A stretch of 64,000 nt of DNA from the NCBI GenBank assembly GCA_019022495.1, contig JAFEKR010000025.1, forward strand, positions 434,001 to 498,000, read 5' to 3'. Shown here one piece after another: positions 62,501-64,000 of this stretch; positions within the stretch are counted from its first letter, which is position 1, and each line of letters begins with the position of its first letter. The stretch is from Epichloe hybrida (lineage: Eukaryota; Ascomycota; Sordariomycetes; Hypocreales; Clavicipitaceae). A model generated the notes under the pieces. It was given only the letters and a program-made list of their open reading frames with translations, did no database searches and was not told the origin of the DNA. The translations under genes and the position numbers were made by a program.

Positions 62501-64000
62501 ATATAATATTTAGAATGCCTTTTGTAAATGCTAGATTAACACCTACCTTAGTCCTCTAGAATAGATTATCCATAATGCTAGAAAGAACTTTACATTAGCA
62601 GAATTTAAGCATTATATATAATTACTATTAATTAAGATTAATAAAGTTCTAGTTAAGGCCTATAATAGCATTAGAAAAGTCAAACGCTATTACGGACCAT
62701 TATAGCAAGCCTATATAATTATTATAGACTCTATAAGTCAAGATCTTATGCCTAAGTAATAACTTTAGATAGCTATAAAAGCTATAAACAACTTAGTAGG
62801 CCCTAATAGTCTTATTCCTATAATTCTTATCTTTAGTGTATATCTACGGATAACTAATAAGTCACCGCCAAGTGTATTTATCATTTAATAAGCTAAAGTA
62901 ATCCGTAAAGCCACTAATAAGGTCTAATAACTCCTAGCAAAGCAATAAGTTTATAATACTCTAAGAACTTAAAATAGCCTAGATATACTACTAACACACT
63001 AACTTCTATTATAGTTAGATATACGCGTATAGAGAGAGAAAGATAAATAGCATAGCCCTTATAAGCTCCTTACTACTAATAGAGAAACCTATACCCTTTA
63101 AATACCCTATAGACTAATAAGATTCTAATTAATAGTTATTAAACTATACTATTATAACCTATACTATACTAAAGAACTTCATAAGTTAACACCTAGAGGT
63201 AAAGACTAAGCTATAGATATAAATAAGACCTTAATAATTAAAGAGATTATTCCTAAAGCTTTAGAAATAAACAAGGAACTACTATAGCTTAAGAGAAAGC
63301 AAGGAAGACTATAAAAGAAGCTTATAGTTTAATTTAACCTTATAGGAACTAAATACATAGTAACTATGTACTTAGTAAATAAAGACTAAGAGAAAGTATT
63401 AATAGAGAAACTTATGGCTAATAGCGAGTTAAGTGTAGTATTTATTATAGTAAAGGAAGAAGCTAATTAGGATCTAGCCCTTTAGTTATATTAAGAAGGA
63501 AAGATTACAACCCTAGGCAAGCCCTTTAAGCTATTAGATTAGATTAAGATTAATGCTTTACAAGCCTATAATATATTTAGATTCACGCTGTTTAATCCTA
63601 CTAAACATAGTAATAAGAGACTCTTTAAATCTCGTATAGTAAGAGAAATTAAAGGTAAAGGAATAGCTATACTATATAAAAAGTCATAACTTATAATTTA
63701 AGGGATGAATAACAAAGGGAAGGAATTCATCCTAACCTAATCCCTAATAATCCAAAGATTAAGCTAACGATTAATTATTACGATCGCACCATCACTTAGA
63801 TCTAGAGGAATTATCCTATGGATTTAAGACATTACACAAGCTTACGTATAATTAAAAACATAGCTTATAAGATTAATTATCGCTATGTTACCTAAGCAAA
63901 TAGCATATCTATTCCCTAAAGGAACCATTATAGAAGTTATTAAGCCTTTATATAAAATCATAGAAGCTAGAACCTACTAGTTTATAACCTACTTCTATTA
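59356..64000 (+). mobile_element. Copia-type element E, 5' part, truncated by the window end
   Basis: A 232-bp LTR (59356-59587) starts TGTTGCGACAACCGG and ends GTGTAACTAACA, then CTAATTAGTGGTT resembles the same position in element A. The plus-strand translation shows a gag region (about 60000-61400). Integrase follows near 62340-62470 with ALGKFKFIIKDNHKFNYKII and ITLFQAAQFLNL. RT near 63680-64000 shows SQLIIQGMNNKGKEFILTQS, RSRGIILWIQDITQAYVQ and IKPLYKIIEA, reading stops as altered Gln. It has fewer stops than A or B. The probable target duplication GTTAC precedes it (59351-59355); the other side is outside the window. Confidence 0.88.

Noticed and set aside
1..64000. CRISPR array, bacterial operon or secondary-metabolite cluster
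   Set aside because: Spliceosomal introns, LTR elements and RIP signatures show a fungal nuclear genome. Direct repeats here are LTRs or simple repeats. No polyketide, peptide synthetase or terpene genes are visible.

Overview
This window looks like a two-speed chromosome region of a filamentous ascomycete (Pezizomycotina; a Sordariomycete is plausible, but the sequence does not fix the genus). A gene island of normal base composition, roughly 17.85-30.6 kb, carries four intron-containing housekeeping genes. It lies between two blocks of very AT-rich, TpA-rich DNA made almost entirely of dead LTR retrotransposons. Copies of the same repeat differ mostly by C-to-T and G-to-A changes, and stops sit where Gln or Trp codons are expected. 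That pattern fits repeat-induced point mutation (RIP). No retroelement here has an intact reading frame.

Left block (1-17.8 kb). It holds the 3' end of a Copia element with its 3' LTR, inserted in a minus-strand Gypsy element that also carries a solo LTR. Next come a large inverted repeat, a 330-bp miniature LTR element (TRIM) with a tRNA-like pol III-type module, and a complete 6.76-kb Copia element (A) with a CTTTA target duplication inserted in an older Copia relative (H). Several solo LTRs follow, one of them with its empty site visible in a second copy of the host repeat.

Gene island. Four genes are supported: NAA30 (catalytic subunit of the NatC N-terminal acetyltransferase, +), a DUF1917/C11orf68-like protein (-), DPH7 (diphthine methylesterase WD40 protein, +) and MSN5 (exportin-5-type karyopherin, +, 11 exons). 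NAA30 and the DUF1917 gene converge. The DUF1917 gene and DPH7 diverge from a short shared promoter that contains an 11-bp tandem repeat. The genes are not an obvious pathway, though DPH7 (eEF2 modification), NAA30 (co-translational acetylation) and MSN5 (nuclear export) all serve basic protein and RNA metabolism. Three MITEs follow MSN5, one with TA-type ends and two with 9-bp duplications of the Mutator type.

Right block (30.6-64 kb). A Copia element (K) begins at about 30.6 kb and is split by a Gypsy element (J, TSD TACTT). J is split by a Copia element (B, TSD CTATG), which is split by a Gypsy chromovirus (C). The ends of all three inserted elements can be read, so this is a four-layer nest. 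K is split again by a solo Copia LTR (TSD ATTAT). K is followed by a Gypsy element (D2), cut within its integrase by another Copia element (E) that runs off the window end.

Element letters (A-K) are local labels. Exon boundaries come from reading splice signals and family motifs by eye, without transcript data.
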